Source: Saccharina japonica
Taxonomy: Eukaryota > Sar > Phaeophyceae > Laminariales > Laminariaceae
Assembly: GCA_008828725.1 (NCBI GenBank)
Contig: MEHQ01000969.1
Location: 419,551 to 483,550, forward strand
Length of the DNA stretch: 64,000 bases
Direction of reading: 5' to 3'
In this document: piece after piece, positions 12,701-26,700 of the stretch
Numbering within the stretch: position 1 is the first letter of the stretch
Layout of the letters: each line of letters opens with the position of its first letter
Translations under genes and position numbers: made by a program
The notes under the pieces: model-generated
Told to the model about the DNA's origin: nothing
What the model saw: the letters and a program-made list of their open reading frames with translations, nothing else
Databases searched by the model: none

Positions 12701-15700
12701 GCACCGGAACTGTGGTCTTTCAAAATGCGTGGGTTAAACCATTGAACAGCGAGAGGTGCAAAGAGGCAAAGGGGCGGGGGGAGGGGTTTACTCGTGTCGT
12801 GCATGGCAGTAGTCGTATGATCATAAACCCTTGCATGCCTATAGGGGCGGGTGTACCCATGTCATGTATGGCTGTAGTCGTTTGACCATGGACCCTCGCA
12901 TCTCCCTACAATGCCGGGGGACGGAGTAGCACTTCCGGTTTTTCGCCGACCAAGCAGACATTGTTGGTTGCTTGCACCAAGCGCGAAGCGAAACGTGAGG
13001 TGTCCGAGGGCGAGTCGCATGAAGGGTGAGCTGCGTTCCTACTACGTAAGAACCGGTTGTGAGGCGGGCTTTCTCTTGCATATGGATGGATTGGCGTGTG
13101 AGTTGGGGGTGACCATATGTCGCCGCCTAAATATTAGCTGGCTGGGTGGGTGTTTACAGTTAAACTTGGCGCGCGGTATCGTAATGCGCGAACTTTTTCT
13201 TCTTCTACGATGTACGACTAATCTGTCCCGAAATGTAAGAAACGTTTTTATATGAACATTTAACACAAACGGTGATTTATGTTCAGGGACATAGCGGTAT
13301 CTGGCTGGCGCGTTTGCGGCCGGGCGTAACGCGTGTAATTGAAAAGAGCTGAGTCCGTCCATATCCTTATTTAGCAACGCAACTTAAAAACTATGGTAGC
13401 CGTCAAGTACTACCAACCCACGGCCCGAGTGATGAGGGCCTGCCCAAAACACAATCTGGTATTCCACTGCCGATTACGAGTTGCTGTTTTGTGTACACGT
13501 AAGATTGTTTCAGTGTCGTTACTTTCGTGGCAGTGAAAAGCAAAGAGGGAAAAGGAAACAAAACAACGAATGGGAAATACAAGGGCTCTGCATTGGTGCC
13601 GGCATTTCTGTAAGAGTTGGGGGTGGGGTGAAAATAATTATTACCCCATTTTTGTCATCTGACAATGTGCAGCTCTTATTTCAATCATGCCATTCACATG
13701 TATTTATATATATATATTTGTTTCCCATTCCATTTATTATCTTCGCACTTCTCTCCCTCTCCCTCCATAGTCGTAACTCAGATCCGGGGTCACAAAGCAA
13801 GCTCTTCTCCCTCCTCCCCACTACGGTTCGTGCCTTGATTTTTATCGCGCAGAGGGTTCAGCATTCCCAAAGCTCGTCAATTTTCATCGAATTTTTCTAA
13901 CTCACGCTCTCGCGCTTTCCGCTAGTCAAGATATACCTATCAATAACACCTGAATACTTGACAAACTTGTATACCAATAATAATGCAGTCCCCCTTATGA
14001 ATTGCCTTTACCGACTCCTTCCTAAACAACGTTTGTGAAATTACTTGATTAACGATTTGAGCTAATAGCGTGGATTATCTTTACTGTTTTGTTGTAGGGG
14101 ACGATACAGCGGACGAGGTCCGGGTGAACAAGCAGCATTCGCCGGGTGTTTCGGTACAAAAGTTAGATGTCACACCACACCACACCCCACCACGAGACTT
14201 CGTTTGTTTGTTTTTTGCCGTTGTTGCCCCCCCCCCCTGTTGTTGTGGCCGTCGCTTACCATTGGCTGCGATCTCATCCGGTCGCGTGGAACCGATACAT
14301 ACGTAGTCAGACGGCACTCGACCGTTGAATCAGAGACGAGAAAGTGAACGTACTGCTCATAGATGCTTCGGACAGCGCATATATATATATATATATATAT
14401 ACTTCGAAGTACATATACGTAGGTTGGTTCTGGATAATCTTGGTTGAACGATACTGCAGTCTCCACACATGCAAGGGTACATCCAGTATATTTTTCGAGT
14501 TTTGATAACAAGTGTTTTTTTGGCAAGATAAAGCATACATATTCGTGTGGCTGCCTGCGGCCACCGACTCGAAAGGAAGCCGTCTGGCTGGTACCGCGAG
14601 AAAACAGAGACGGTGTTATATCACACCAAGGTTGCAAAGGCGAATCTTCAGGAATTCTTCGACCTCACAGTAGCTAACATTTAATAGCTAACATTTTTAA
14701 TATATATATATATATATGTATATCGAATTTATACAGGTGGCGGGCACCAACTTTAGTTTAACAGGGAGGCATTTTTCTCGGTGCTCAAAATCAGCTTTTG
14801 AAAAAACACAGCCTCCACCGGTCTCAGCGGCCTGATCTTTTTCCAACACTGCTTGCCAAGCGCGGCAGCATAACGACGCGTGATACATATAAACACGACA
14901 GCGGTATATTAGAGCACCTACATTATCACGGGGGTCCATAGTAAATAGAACCAAATATTGTTAGCAAAAATATCAAAATATATAGGTTTTAGTGGCTGCC
15001 GTAGGTCCTATTTACTAGGGTCTCTCCCGTAAAAGTTTTTCTGAGGATCATTGCTCGGCGGCCCCCGGCTGTTGTGAAAGCTGACAAGATCTGGGCACGG
15101 CGATCCCAAGTGTTGGCGGCGATGGAAGGGCGCCCCGGGGAGCTGCAGAAGCTGAAGGTAGCCGATGAGTTTGACGCGTTTGTCCTCGCCTATTCGGCTG
15201 GATTTCGCGGCTGGACGACAGCTACTGACGACGACCTTTTCGATTTCCTCTGTTACCGGGACACGCAGGGAAAAGGCACGAAGATGGTGCATGAAGCATC
15301 TTGCCCCGGTGTGGGAAAAACGGGAGACAGCGAGTGCAAGGTGGGGTCCTCGTGCGCTCGACGGTATGCCGCTGAGTCGCTCCGAAAAGGGTGTGTCTCT
15401 AAGCTGAAAATGGCTCTGAAAGCGCACGGGAACGGGGAGGTATGGGACCCCATCCGCCGCGTGGGTAACCCGTGTGCTAGTACATTGGTAGAGTTGTATC
15501 TTACCTTCGTGTCCGAGGAACAGAAGCAGGTAGGGGTACCGGTCAATCAGGCTGCACCCATGTTGGCGCACACACTTATTGACCTGCTGAGCGACATGCG
15601 CTCGCGGGCACAGGTGGCTAACTCGCTGGCTGAGCGCATCGCTCTGACGAGAGACGTTGCCCTCTATGCGTTGGCTTTCTATTCGATGCGTAGGGGCTAC

Positions 15701-17709
15701 GACCTCTCGTTTACTTTGGGATCGCAGATCCTGAAGCTTCCAGAGTCTAGGGGCCTCATTTTCAACTTCCAGTTTGGTAAGACGCTTAGGGCCTCTAGCG
15801 AGGCGGTAGTGGTATTTACAGACCAGGACCGCCCGCAAATTTGTGCGGTTAGGGCAGTTACGGGCTACATCGCTGCCGCACAGCGTATAGGGTGGGACAT
15901 GACCGCCGGGTACCTTTTCCCTACGGTTTCGGCGGAAGGCGATCGCGGCAGTACATCGCTCTCCGCAGCCCGTATGACGACCGCACTGCAAGGACATTTG
16001 AGGGCAGCAGAACTGCCTAGTCATTTCACGATGCACTCTTTTCGCGTGGGAGGTTCCCTCAGCAAATCCCTTGCAGGGACGGCGGTAGACGAGATAATGA
16101 AAATTGGCGGCTGGAAGACGGAGTCAGTGGCCAAGTACTACATCGGGGCCACCTCTAGTGGTAAAGTGCATGGTAGCAAGAGGAAACGCGGCCAGAGCTA
16201 CGCCGAAGCTAGTGAGCTTCCTCTGTCACCGGAGTTTGAGAAAGACTTTGCAGCGTGTGTAGGAAAGGACTGAGGCACGGTTAAGGAAGTTTGAGTGAGA
16301 CAACTCTGTCCCGGACCAGTGGTTAACTATGAAGATAATCCAACTGCAAAAGTGAAGTACGGGCAGGACCACGGGCCGGCGCAGAAGGCCTCATCCAAAT
16401 CCAATACTTACATTAAATGATCCTCGGTAGTGAGACAGAATACATTAGTAAAATGGCGATCAAAATAGAGGTCCATGATTTGGCACAAATTATGGAACAA
16501 CCTTTGGATCGGAATGTCTTCAAATTCGTATCGCGGAAGAGCAGTTCCTTTCTTCTCTCCCGGCACGTCGTTAGCAGAGGTGGTCATGAAATTCTTGAGA
16601 CCATCCCACCCACCCAGCAGTAGTGTTCATAATCTTAGGTACCCAGATCATTTACAGGTACTAACCGCGCGCTGAAGGCACGTCAACTGAGCGTCCATTC
16701 AGCGCGGGGGGACATACCAGGCGAGGACCCCCTGCCAGCGCAGGAGGCCTCATCCAAATCCAATACTTACATTAAATGATCCTCGGTAGTGAGACAGAAT
16801 ACATTAGATCATTACTTGGGGAGCTCTGCAAAACTCATCCAAACCGTCGTACGCTTTTGAGAGAAACAAATTGCGAGATGAGACCCCGATACTTTCGAGT
16901 ACACGATCGTAATACGGTCGCTATGATACCTCGAGACACGCAACGAAATTTCTTGTAATGTGCACGATCGTAATACGGGCGCTATGTACCTCGAGGCATG
17001 CACCGAAATTTCTTGAAGTAAGCATGATCGTAACATGTGGGCGCTACGAGATATCCAACGGAAATTCTTGTGAGATACACATCGAATCGGACCCAAACAC
17101 TAGCGGGTATATGATAGCTCCCTCCCGCGGGAAAATCGGTCAGTGATAACTGTTTTGGGGCTGAAACAAAATGAAGCCCCTATACCTATGGCCATGGGAT
17201 TGGTCGTTATCGGGCGCCAGTTTCAGTTGTTTTTTTTTTTCGCCCATCAAAGTCTGTTTTTGGGGAGCGCGGAAAAATAGAGACATCCTCCTCTCAAAAT
17301 GTTGATCCTGAAACGAGGATCCCCTGGACCTATTTGGCCCACCACCAATTGCGTTGTGGCACGGCAGTTGCTAGAATCTGCGAGCGGTTGGGGTGCGGAG
17401 TGGAGAAGCTCCTCAAGCGAAGGAGGATCCCCCCAAAACAAAACTGAGCGGGTACCACCCCTCACAGCCGCGGCAATCAGTCGTTATCATACCTGCAAGC
17501 GGTGCTCTTCGGCCTTGCGGGCGCGTTCTTCCTCCCGGTTCCGAGCGTCGGCCCTCGACAGCTTTTCCTTCCGCTCCCGCTCCTCCGCCAGCTCCTGGTC
17601 GCGCCGGTGCGCGGCTTTCGCCAGCGCCTGCCGTCGCACCTCCTCTGCTTCTTCGAGAGCCTGAAAAAGACACACACCCACACCAAACACGAAACACCGG
17701 GGCAAAAGC

Positions 17710-17741
<32 letters not shown>

Positions 17742-20700
17742 AACAACGACAGCAAAAGTTTATCAAAGAACACATACATGCGTATACGGCGACATGCACA
17801 GCACACCGAGTTGTTCGGCGAGAATAGGCTTTGGTGGCGGTGACCACAACTAATTCGGGGGATCATAATAAATAGGACCATTTTTTTTTAGTAAAAATAG
17901 GCGAATATATAGGTTTTTGTGTGCACCGTAGGTCCTGTTTACTATGCCCCCCCCGTATTAGCGGTCGAGTTCGATTATTTGTGCGGGGTGGAGAAGCTTA
18001 ACTCCGCACAAAGTTGAACGATCGTACCGCCCACTTTGTACCAGGTGTGTGTGGCAAGGCACCCACGAGGCAGTTACATGAGCATACCCGTTGCTGTCCC
18101 TGAAGGTGGCCACACCAAAAAACAAATCGACACATTCGACGCCGTGTCATCCATAATGCAAGAAAGCCCCCCTCACAAACGGTTCTTGGTAGGATACAAG
18201 CCCGCCTTCCGTGCGGCCCCCGCCGAGCACCTCACGGCGGGCGCTTCGCGCGCTTGGTGCAAGCAAAGTCTGACAGGTCGGTGAAAAGCTCGACGTGCTC
18301 CGTCCCGGCACTGTAGGGATGCGAGGGTCTATGGCCATGACGGCTACAGCCATGCATGATAATGAGTACACGCCACCTCCCCCCCCCTGTTTCCCTGGGT
18401 AAATAGAAGGAGAGTAATCTACATCAGCGGGACAATCGCAACATATCAAGCTGTTCGGTGAGGATATGCACCCCCCCCGCGCCCCTCCCACACGGACACG
18501 AGAAGAAAAACGAAAAAAAAAGAAGTGAAAAAACAATACTGATGACTCGCTGGAAAGAGCGGGCCGACGAGGCTCAAGGTTCAAGTGCAGTTTCAGAGTT
18601 TCGGGTACCTCTGCTCGAAGGCGGGAGGAAGGATGATGTTTTGTATTTTTGGCGGGGAGGGTGGGTGTACTCATGTCGTGCATGGCCGTAGTCGTATGAC
18701 CACAGACCCTCGCATCCTTACAATGCCGGGACGGAGCACGCTGGGTTTTCACCAACCAGGTTTGTTTTGGGTGGGGGGGTCTAGATCTTAATCTGCCGTT
18801 GCAGGGTGCTGTACGTACGAGTAGCAGGATTCTGTATAAAACAGATCTAACCCAGGAAACATGTCCTAGATCATGCGGAATTTATGGCTCCCACCCGGCA
18901 ACAATGGATAGATCATACAGATCATACAGATCACACAGATCATCTACTCTGAAAGATCTAGATCATCAAGTGGGGATCGGCTATCCGTCCGAGGTGCAAA
19001 AGAGGGCCTTCTAACGCAGTGCTTGGGTGTGGTGGTGAGCTCGCCACTTGAACCGGTGGAGCCTTGTCCCGAACCCGTACAGGTCGTTTTCTTGTGGCCC
19101 ACCGACGCTGTCTCAAAACGGAAGCGCCTTCAAGAAAGCGACAGCTTGTTGCATACACGACATCGACTTTCCCGCCCCCAAGTTCAACCTCCAGGAAAGT
19201 AAAAGTACACCTTCTTGGCATTCCTCTGCACACCTACTACCTTCGAAAACGGCGGCCCTCTATTGTAGAACACCATCCGCATTTTCGGGGGCCAAAGTAC
19301 TTGGAATTAATGTAGAGTAAAACTTGCACCCACGTTTTTTCTAGAACAAACTGCTTACAGCGGCACCCGGGGAGAATAATGTCCCATCCCCGGATCAGAA
19401 ATCCGTCCGTATCCCGTCGCGTGATTGTACTCATAGCGTCGCCTTGCTGGGATTAGAGTGGCATAGAGCTGGTGTGCCCACGTTTTTCGAGGACTAACTA
19501 CTTGGAATTAAAGTGGCACAGAACCGCACTTACTAGGGGCTGTGAAATATGGCATGCCTTATTGCCTGGAGGGTAGACTGCTAGTATTTAATTGTTTAGT
19601 TTGGTGGCGAAGTAAACTTAGTTGGTTAATTGGGTAGCGAAGTAAACTTAGGTGGTTAGTTGGGTAGCGAAGAAAAAACTTAGTTGTTTAGTTGGATGGC
19701 GGAGTAAACCAACTATTACTGTAGGAACTGACTTTTATAATATTTTAACACTCGTATAACGCACAGTTCGAGCCACCAAACGCGCCGGTCATATAAAAAA
19801 AAAAAACGCAGAAACTCCGCGAGTTGTCGCACACACCTATATATATCACAAGTAACACTCTAGCCAACTAATAAACTAGCTGTTCTAACTGGTAACTAGT
19901 CGGCCACTTACAGCTGGCCAACACGCCATCCTGGCACATATGTTTAGTTAAGACGAAAATCCGGGGAATAAGGGTGGGATGGAACTGCGCCCACAGCTCG
20001 GAAACAAACTGCTTGGGATTAGCGTGGGTCCAGCTTTGCAGTATATCGTACGCAAAAAATGTTATAATTTTAAACGCGCGTTTCGACGTGCATGATGACA
20101 GAGTTGCTGTGGACCTCGCTGTCGTCTTCTGACGGAGATTGTTCGATACCCCCCCCCCCCCCCCCACACACACACCTTTTTCTTCAGCTCGCGCATTCTC
20201 CTCTCCTCGGCGATCTCTCGCTGCCGCCGATTGCGCTCCCTCAGGCGCTGCTCCTGCTTCTGGCGCTCCAACTCCGCTCTGGCGTGATTCTCTTCCTGCG
20301 AAACAAGTGTAGAGCCGGCCCATAAGGGAGGGAGGGAGGGAGGGGCGTCGAGACAATACAACAGCATCTACAGGGGAAAAAAACTCCGATGCGTTCATTC
20401 AGAACACAACCGAACGCGGGACGTTCACGAGGCCAAGAGAGAATCAAAGTTGTCCGGCAGGCAAACAAACTGAGAGAGCAGCGCAGCACATCGCAGGTAT
20501 ATATTAGGGGAGAAATAATAGTAACTACTTCACGCCGGACGAAAAACCCAAAACAATGCCTGGCTTGGCACAGCCGAAACAAATCAATCCGAGGTACCTT
20601 TCGACCCAGACTACATCTATACTATTTCACGGGCTCGTGGTATTTAGACGCAGTGTCGGTGTGTGTATATGACGCATGCTACGGTAGCCTGCATGCAGGT

Positions 20701-23700
20701 GCACCATTGCTTCCTTCTGAGGGTGGTCACTTGAGGACCTCTATACTAATAGTAAGTCACCCAAAAACTGATTTTGGAGGAAACTAAAATGTGCTACGTA
20801 CGTACCCGAAGAACAAACCCATGGCCTTAAGGGCCGATATTAACGAGTATAAATAAATTCAATTTGGGAAAAATAAAATTCAAATTCGCTTTTCATTGGT
20901 CAACACACGAACCAGTGTTACGGTACTGCTGGTATGATGTGGAAACGTTTGGTAAATACCTGGTATCAGGTATAAGAACCGTATTGGTAATACTTGGGAG
21001 GCGTATCTTATGTGGGAACCGGGGATGGTTCCCAGATGGCTTTTGGCCATCTCACCTGCCTTTTCAGTCGTTCGTCACGGAAAGGAATGAAGCTGCTCTC
21101 CTTCTATCTCTAAGCAAACAACACACGTGAGTACCAACGAGTACCCGTTCCATAGGCTGACCTGTCTAGGGATACCCTGTCCTCTTATACCTAGCCTCCT
21201 CACACCAGCACCCCCCAAGATCCTAGTCTTTGGTGCTGGTGCGCGTGTTGACCAATGAAAAGCGGATTTGATTTTTTTTTCTTCGTTAAAACGGGCCCTA
21301 AGTATACAATGAAAAATATTTCAACACAATAATTAAAAATTCCGATGATTTGGGGTTAAGGAGCCTTTTACTGTGTCATTCAGAAAACGTTTCAGCCAGA
21401 AAAAGGTATACCTTATACCTCTATTATCGTAGCACACGTAATATGTATGTGATACCCGTTCACTTATATGCGTTGTGACAAGAAAACATGGGGCCTCTTT
21501 TCAGAGACAAGCCTCTACGTAACGAGCTCGGTATCAGTCATGCAACCGCCTCAAACGTACCGTTCGACGTGAGCCCTGCAAATAGAGAAGATCGCGGAGG
21601 AGTTCTCCTCAACGCCTCTCGGCAGCGGTGGGTCTCCATCCTTGCCGTCTTATTATGGCGCGGGTATTATCGCTTTGTTGGAGGGTTTCCCACACGCATA
21701 TCTATATATAGAGAGAAACTTTTCGTTTCCGTTTCTTCTCCTTCTTTCGGAGTGCTTATGAGTGATCAACGTTGAAGCTCATGCCACACATTATTTGAGG
21801 GTTGTCAAGGATAATAATACTATTAATAACAATATGATTGAACTCGAAGCCGGAAATAGGTACAGAAAGGAGCTACATAGATTTTGTGCATTGTTGTTCT
21901 CATTTTATTATCTTCGCCCTTCCTTTCTCTCTCCTTCCTGGTCGTAACTCAGATCCGGGGTCACAAAGTAGGCTCTTCTCCCTCCTCCCCCACTGCGGTT
22001 CTTGCCTTGCATTTTTATCGCGAGAAGTTTTCAGCACTTTCTTCCCTCGTCGACTTGCGTCGGATTCCGCCTACCCATGCATAGATAGGGCTCCTTTTTT
22101 TGTTTCCGTGGTTTTCCGTGGTTTTCCTTCCCTCCGAGAGTGCTTATGAGCGATCAATGCTGAAGCTCATGCTACATACATATTGTTGAGGAATCTCAAG
22201 GATAAAGATAATAACAAGCGTTACAGCAGTACGTATAGGCCCACGAATATGAAAGAGTCTTACAAAAAAACTTACTAAGGCTAGCTTTTAGGGGGTGGGG
22301 GGGCGCTACCTACGTAAGAAAAATGGATTAATAAATCGTGTTCAGCGGCCAGCCCTATACTAAATACTACCAGGTATATGACAGTGTTCGCTTAAGGTTG
22401 TTTCAAAAGGCTGGTGCCATAATAAGGTCCGAAGGCTTTCTCACAGTACGTTGGCGTTTCTTGTTGGCGGGCCCATATTTTTTTGTTTTCGTTTTGTTTT
22501 TTCTCCACCCCGTTTATTACCGTCGCCCTTCTTTTTCTCTCTCCCTCTTTATTATAGTCGTAACTCAGACCCGGGGGTCACGGAGTAGGCTCTTCCCCTC
22601 CCTGCCCCCCACTACGGTACGTGCCTTGCCTTTTTTTCTGTCGCGAGAAAATTTCAGCACTCTCGTCCCTCGTCGATTCTCGTCGAATTGTGCATATATA
22701 CTGTACGCAGAAGAAAGAGAAAATGATACTTAACCCTTTTTTCTACGTACAGAAACCAAAAAAAAACTGAGTCAACTTTCCCAAGCATGCTGTCCCTTAT
22801 ATACAACGGGAGCGCAGTCCCACTTTAAGAGTTAAGTACGTAGTCACCCCCTGAGGTCAGAAACGGAAAAAAAACAGAGGGCTGTGACCACCGGACGAAT
22901 GAAGAAAATATACATACTCGTAATCTGACACAGAAAAGAGGCGAAGCCCGCAGCTCGAAAACTCGTACACGACTTTCCCACGGGACAACCAACGGTAGCA
23001 GAACCCATATGCAGCTACGCTAGAAGTTTGGGGACAATAAGGAAGAGAAAGAACCCGCAGAAAGGATAAGAGTCAAACGAGCGACGTCACTGAGATAAGA
23101 GAAAGGTCAACAAGTATGGGTGTGATCTCATGCCGCAGCAGAGAGGCCTCATTGATCCCAAACTATATACGATTTAACCTACGACGCAATGTTACAACAG
23201 TAATCTGACACAGAAAAGAGGCGAAGCCCGCAGGGCAGAACCCCTTTTCAGAAAAGCCTCTTTGTTGTACTGGGAGGCAGTGATTGAGTATCACTCCGTG
23301 AGCGATATCGCAGCTCTACAACAGCACGACAAAGTAGAAAGAGGCTAGGAGAAAAAACAGACCATCCCGCCCGCCCATCGTTGGTAGCGAGGTTGTACCG
23401 TCGACAACGACATCAGTTTTGTTAGTGTTTATTTTACCGGGGTACCTACTCTCTGCGACGAGGTGCCGCGTTGATTGCTAGGTACTCAACGCGGGAGTAG
23501 TAACCCTGGGTGAGCGTCTCCGGCTGATCGCAGCAGGAGGCCTCATTGATCCCAAACTATATACGATTTAACCTACGACGCAATGTTACAACAGTATTGT
23601 AAAATTTTAGTTTTCACTTGATTTTTAGAGCACCCTCTCCCCTCCTGTCTAGGAGAACGTATAGCGGGTATAATAGACTACTATGTGGTTTTTCATAACT

Positions 23701-26700
23701 ATACTTCTGATATGAAATGCGAAACCGATAATTTTCACCTGGACCCTCTTCATCTTCGACTCCCACTGCAGCAGCTGCTCCAGCTCCTTCTCCTGTCGTA
23801 ACGTTTCAAGCAGAGCGCGCGAAGGGGTAGACAGAGCGCGATGAAAGCGCAGCGTCACCACGCAGCATTCTCAGTCTAACGCAAACACGTACCAGGTATA
23901 TATTATCATTATATTATCATCATCTTTGCTATCGGACAATGTGCAGCATGAGCTTCAACGTTGATCACTCATAACATTCCCGAAAGCAGAAAACCACGGA
24001 AACAAAGGAAACCTATGCGCAAAGTATAACTTCCTTCTATGTCTACTTCCCGCTAAGCTTTACCAGGTATATATTATACCAGAGGCGAAGGCCGCCGTCG
24101 ATTTTCAACTTCAGGGTTTGTTTTTTCTTGTTCGACTATTAGATTAATTCGCTGCTTGAGGTATCTCTTTTTGCCCTCGTGGACGCGAAGAAACGGTCTT
24201 CTGTCATCAGCGACTCCGACTGCTGAGCAAACAACCCTTTAGGGGCGACGTCTTATTTTCTGAAGCCCTCACACAAGGAGCTCAATGTCTCGCCCCCAAA
24301 CGTGACTTTAGAAAAAGTCCACGCTAAAAAACAAAAACCCGACCAAACATTTCTACGTATGCGCTCGTAGTCCGTTAAAGAATACCACTCTGAACCGAAA
24401 TATAAGGATCACTTTTATGAATTGTTAATATACTAAAGTGTCTTATATTCTGGGCCAGATCGGTATACTTAGTATACAATTAATACTACAGTATTAATAG
24501 TAAAAGTATCAGACTAACCGGTAGTTTCCCGCTCGAGGACCTTAAAACCGGTCAGAAAAAATCCGAGCCAAAAAGTGGAAACTCCGCCCTACCAGTGGGA
24601 TGGAGCCATGCCTTTTTAGGAGTGGTGGCTTATTTTTTTTGGCTCCTCACATGAGGGGGCTCAATATTTCACAAAACAACAAATGACTTCGTGCCAGGTA
24701 CGTACGAAGAACAGCTGTTCGTGCAACCCGACCAACACTGGCACTTCTATGCGCGCTATATACGAGGTCCTGCAAACAATTGACGGGGTGCTGCGATAGA
24801 GGTACACGTAGTCTGAGGACCAACGCCCAAACGGGTAGGGTGGCTCGTATCTGATCCGAGTCTGGCGGGAAGGCTTCTTGGCCTGGGTTTTTGTTGGTGG
24901 ATGAGCTCCGGCAAGTTCCACACTACCCGGAGAGTTTACTCTTCGGGTAGCTATCCCCACCGCGCCGGGCCCCTTCGGGGGTCAGGTCGGGTCAACATGC
25001 TCAAGTCTCCGGAGTAGTAGGCAGCAAGGGCTGACACTTCCGAGGGGGCATGGAGTGAATCGACACACGACACGCAGTGAGACGTGGAAGTGTGGAGGGC
25101 GTAAGGTTTGTTTTTACCCATCCGCCGGAGGATAAGAAAAAAAAAAAAAGTAGCACTGTTTTCCTGAAAACTTATTTCCGAATGAAGGGGCTCCTTAGCC
25201 CAAAATCGAGGGAGTTCCATTTTTGTGTTGGCGGTATTTTTCGCTTGTATCATAATTTGTTTTTGATTATGTGCTTCTACGCGTCAAACCGCACAACAAA
25301 AAGGTGTTGATGATGTTTCATTATTTATTTTCACGTGCGGGGGTGCAATCTGGGCAAAACAAAAAAAATAATTCGATCGCATTTCCAATTATATTATTTT
25401 TGTACCAGAAATAGAGTTAAATTCATTATTTTCGGAGTTCGGGCACACGATATCGGTAAAACCATGGCATTCGTTGTTCCTCGGTTCGCCCTTCCCCCCC
25501 CCACTCATTGAAGCTGTCGTCCATATGCAAGTCCGCCTCAGAGGCGGTTCTTAGCAGGATGCAGCTCACCCTCCATGCGACTCGCCCAATACCCCACGGC
25601 GTTTCGCGCTTGGTGCAAGCAATGTCTGCCTGGTTGGTGAAAACCCAACGCGCTCCGTCCCGGCATTGTAGGGATGCGAGGGTCTATGGTCATATGACTA
25701 CGGCCGTGCACAACATGAGTACACCCCCCCCCTCCCCCACACACACACACACACACACCTTTTTCTTCAGCTCGCGCATTCTCCTCTCCTCGGCGATCTC
25801 TCGCTGCCGCCGATTGCGCTCCCTCAGGCGCTGCTCCTGCTTCTGGCGCTCCAACTCCGCTCTGGCGTGGTTCTCTTCCTGCGAAACAAGTGTAGAGCCG
25901 GCCCATAAGGGAGGGAGGGAGGGAGGAGCGTCGAGACAATACAACAGCATCTACAGGGAAATAAAACTCCGATGCGTTCATCCAGAACACAACCGAACGC
26001 GGGACGTTCACGAGGCCAAGAGATAATCAAAGTTGTCCGGCAGGCAAACAAACTGAGAGAGCAGCGCAGCACGTCGCAGGTATATATTAGGGGAGAAATA
26101 ATAGTAACTACTTCACGCCGGACGAAAAACCCAAAACAACCCCTGGCTTGGCACAGCCGAAACAAACCAATCCGAGGTACCTTTTGACCCAGACTACGTC
26201 TATACTATTTCACGGGCTCGTGGTATTTAGACGCAGTGTCGGTGTGTGTGTATATGCCGCATGCTACGGTAGCCTGCATGCAGGTGCACCATTTCTTCCT
26301 TCTGAGGGTGGTCACTTGAGGACCTCTATACCTGCAGTAGCCTGCACACTGATTTTGGAGGAAACTAAAATGTGCTATATACCCGAAGAACAAACCCATG
26401 GCCTTAAGGGCCGATATTAACGAGTATAAAATTAATTCAATTTGGGAAAAATAAAATGCAAATTCGCTTTTCATTGGTCAACACACGCACCAGCACCCCC
26501 CCAAGATCCTAGTCTTTGGTGCTGGTGCGCGTGTTGACCAATGAAAAGCGGATTTGATTTTTTTTCTTCGTTAAAACGGGCCCTAAGTATACAATGAAAA
26601 ATATTTCAACACAATAATAATGAAATTCCGATGATTTGGGGTTAAGGAGCCTTTACTATGTCATTCAGAAAACGTTTCAGCCAGAAAAAGGTATACCTTA

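Larger units (their letters stand above)
17661..20175. other. Intron between exons 7 and 8
   Basis: AAC microsatellite (17708-17745), MITE A copy (17862-17958), family D copies at 18150-18360 (minus) and 18661-18763 (plus), a GATC-rich repeat (18780-18980) and partial MITE B pieces near 19280-19520. No gene seen. Confidence 0.5.
20176..23342. repeat. Segmental duplication, block A
   Basis: About 3.2 kb matching 25759-29429 at high identity (a few percent differences by eye). Contains exon 7, one split copy of MITE family C with about 300 bp of extra sequence between its arms, and two copies of family E. Confidence 0.9.

Noticed and set aside
24661..25253. Two overlapping minus-strand frames of about 100 residues
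   Set aside because: No recognisable motif, no suitable splice sites, composition like surrounding intron.
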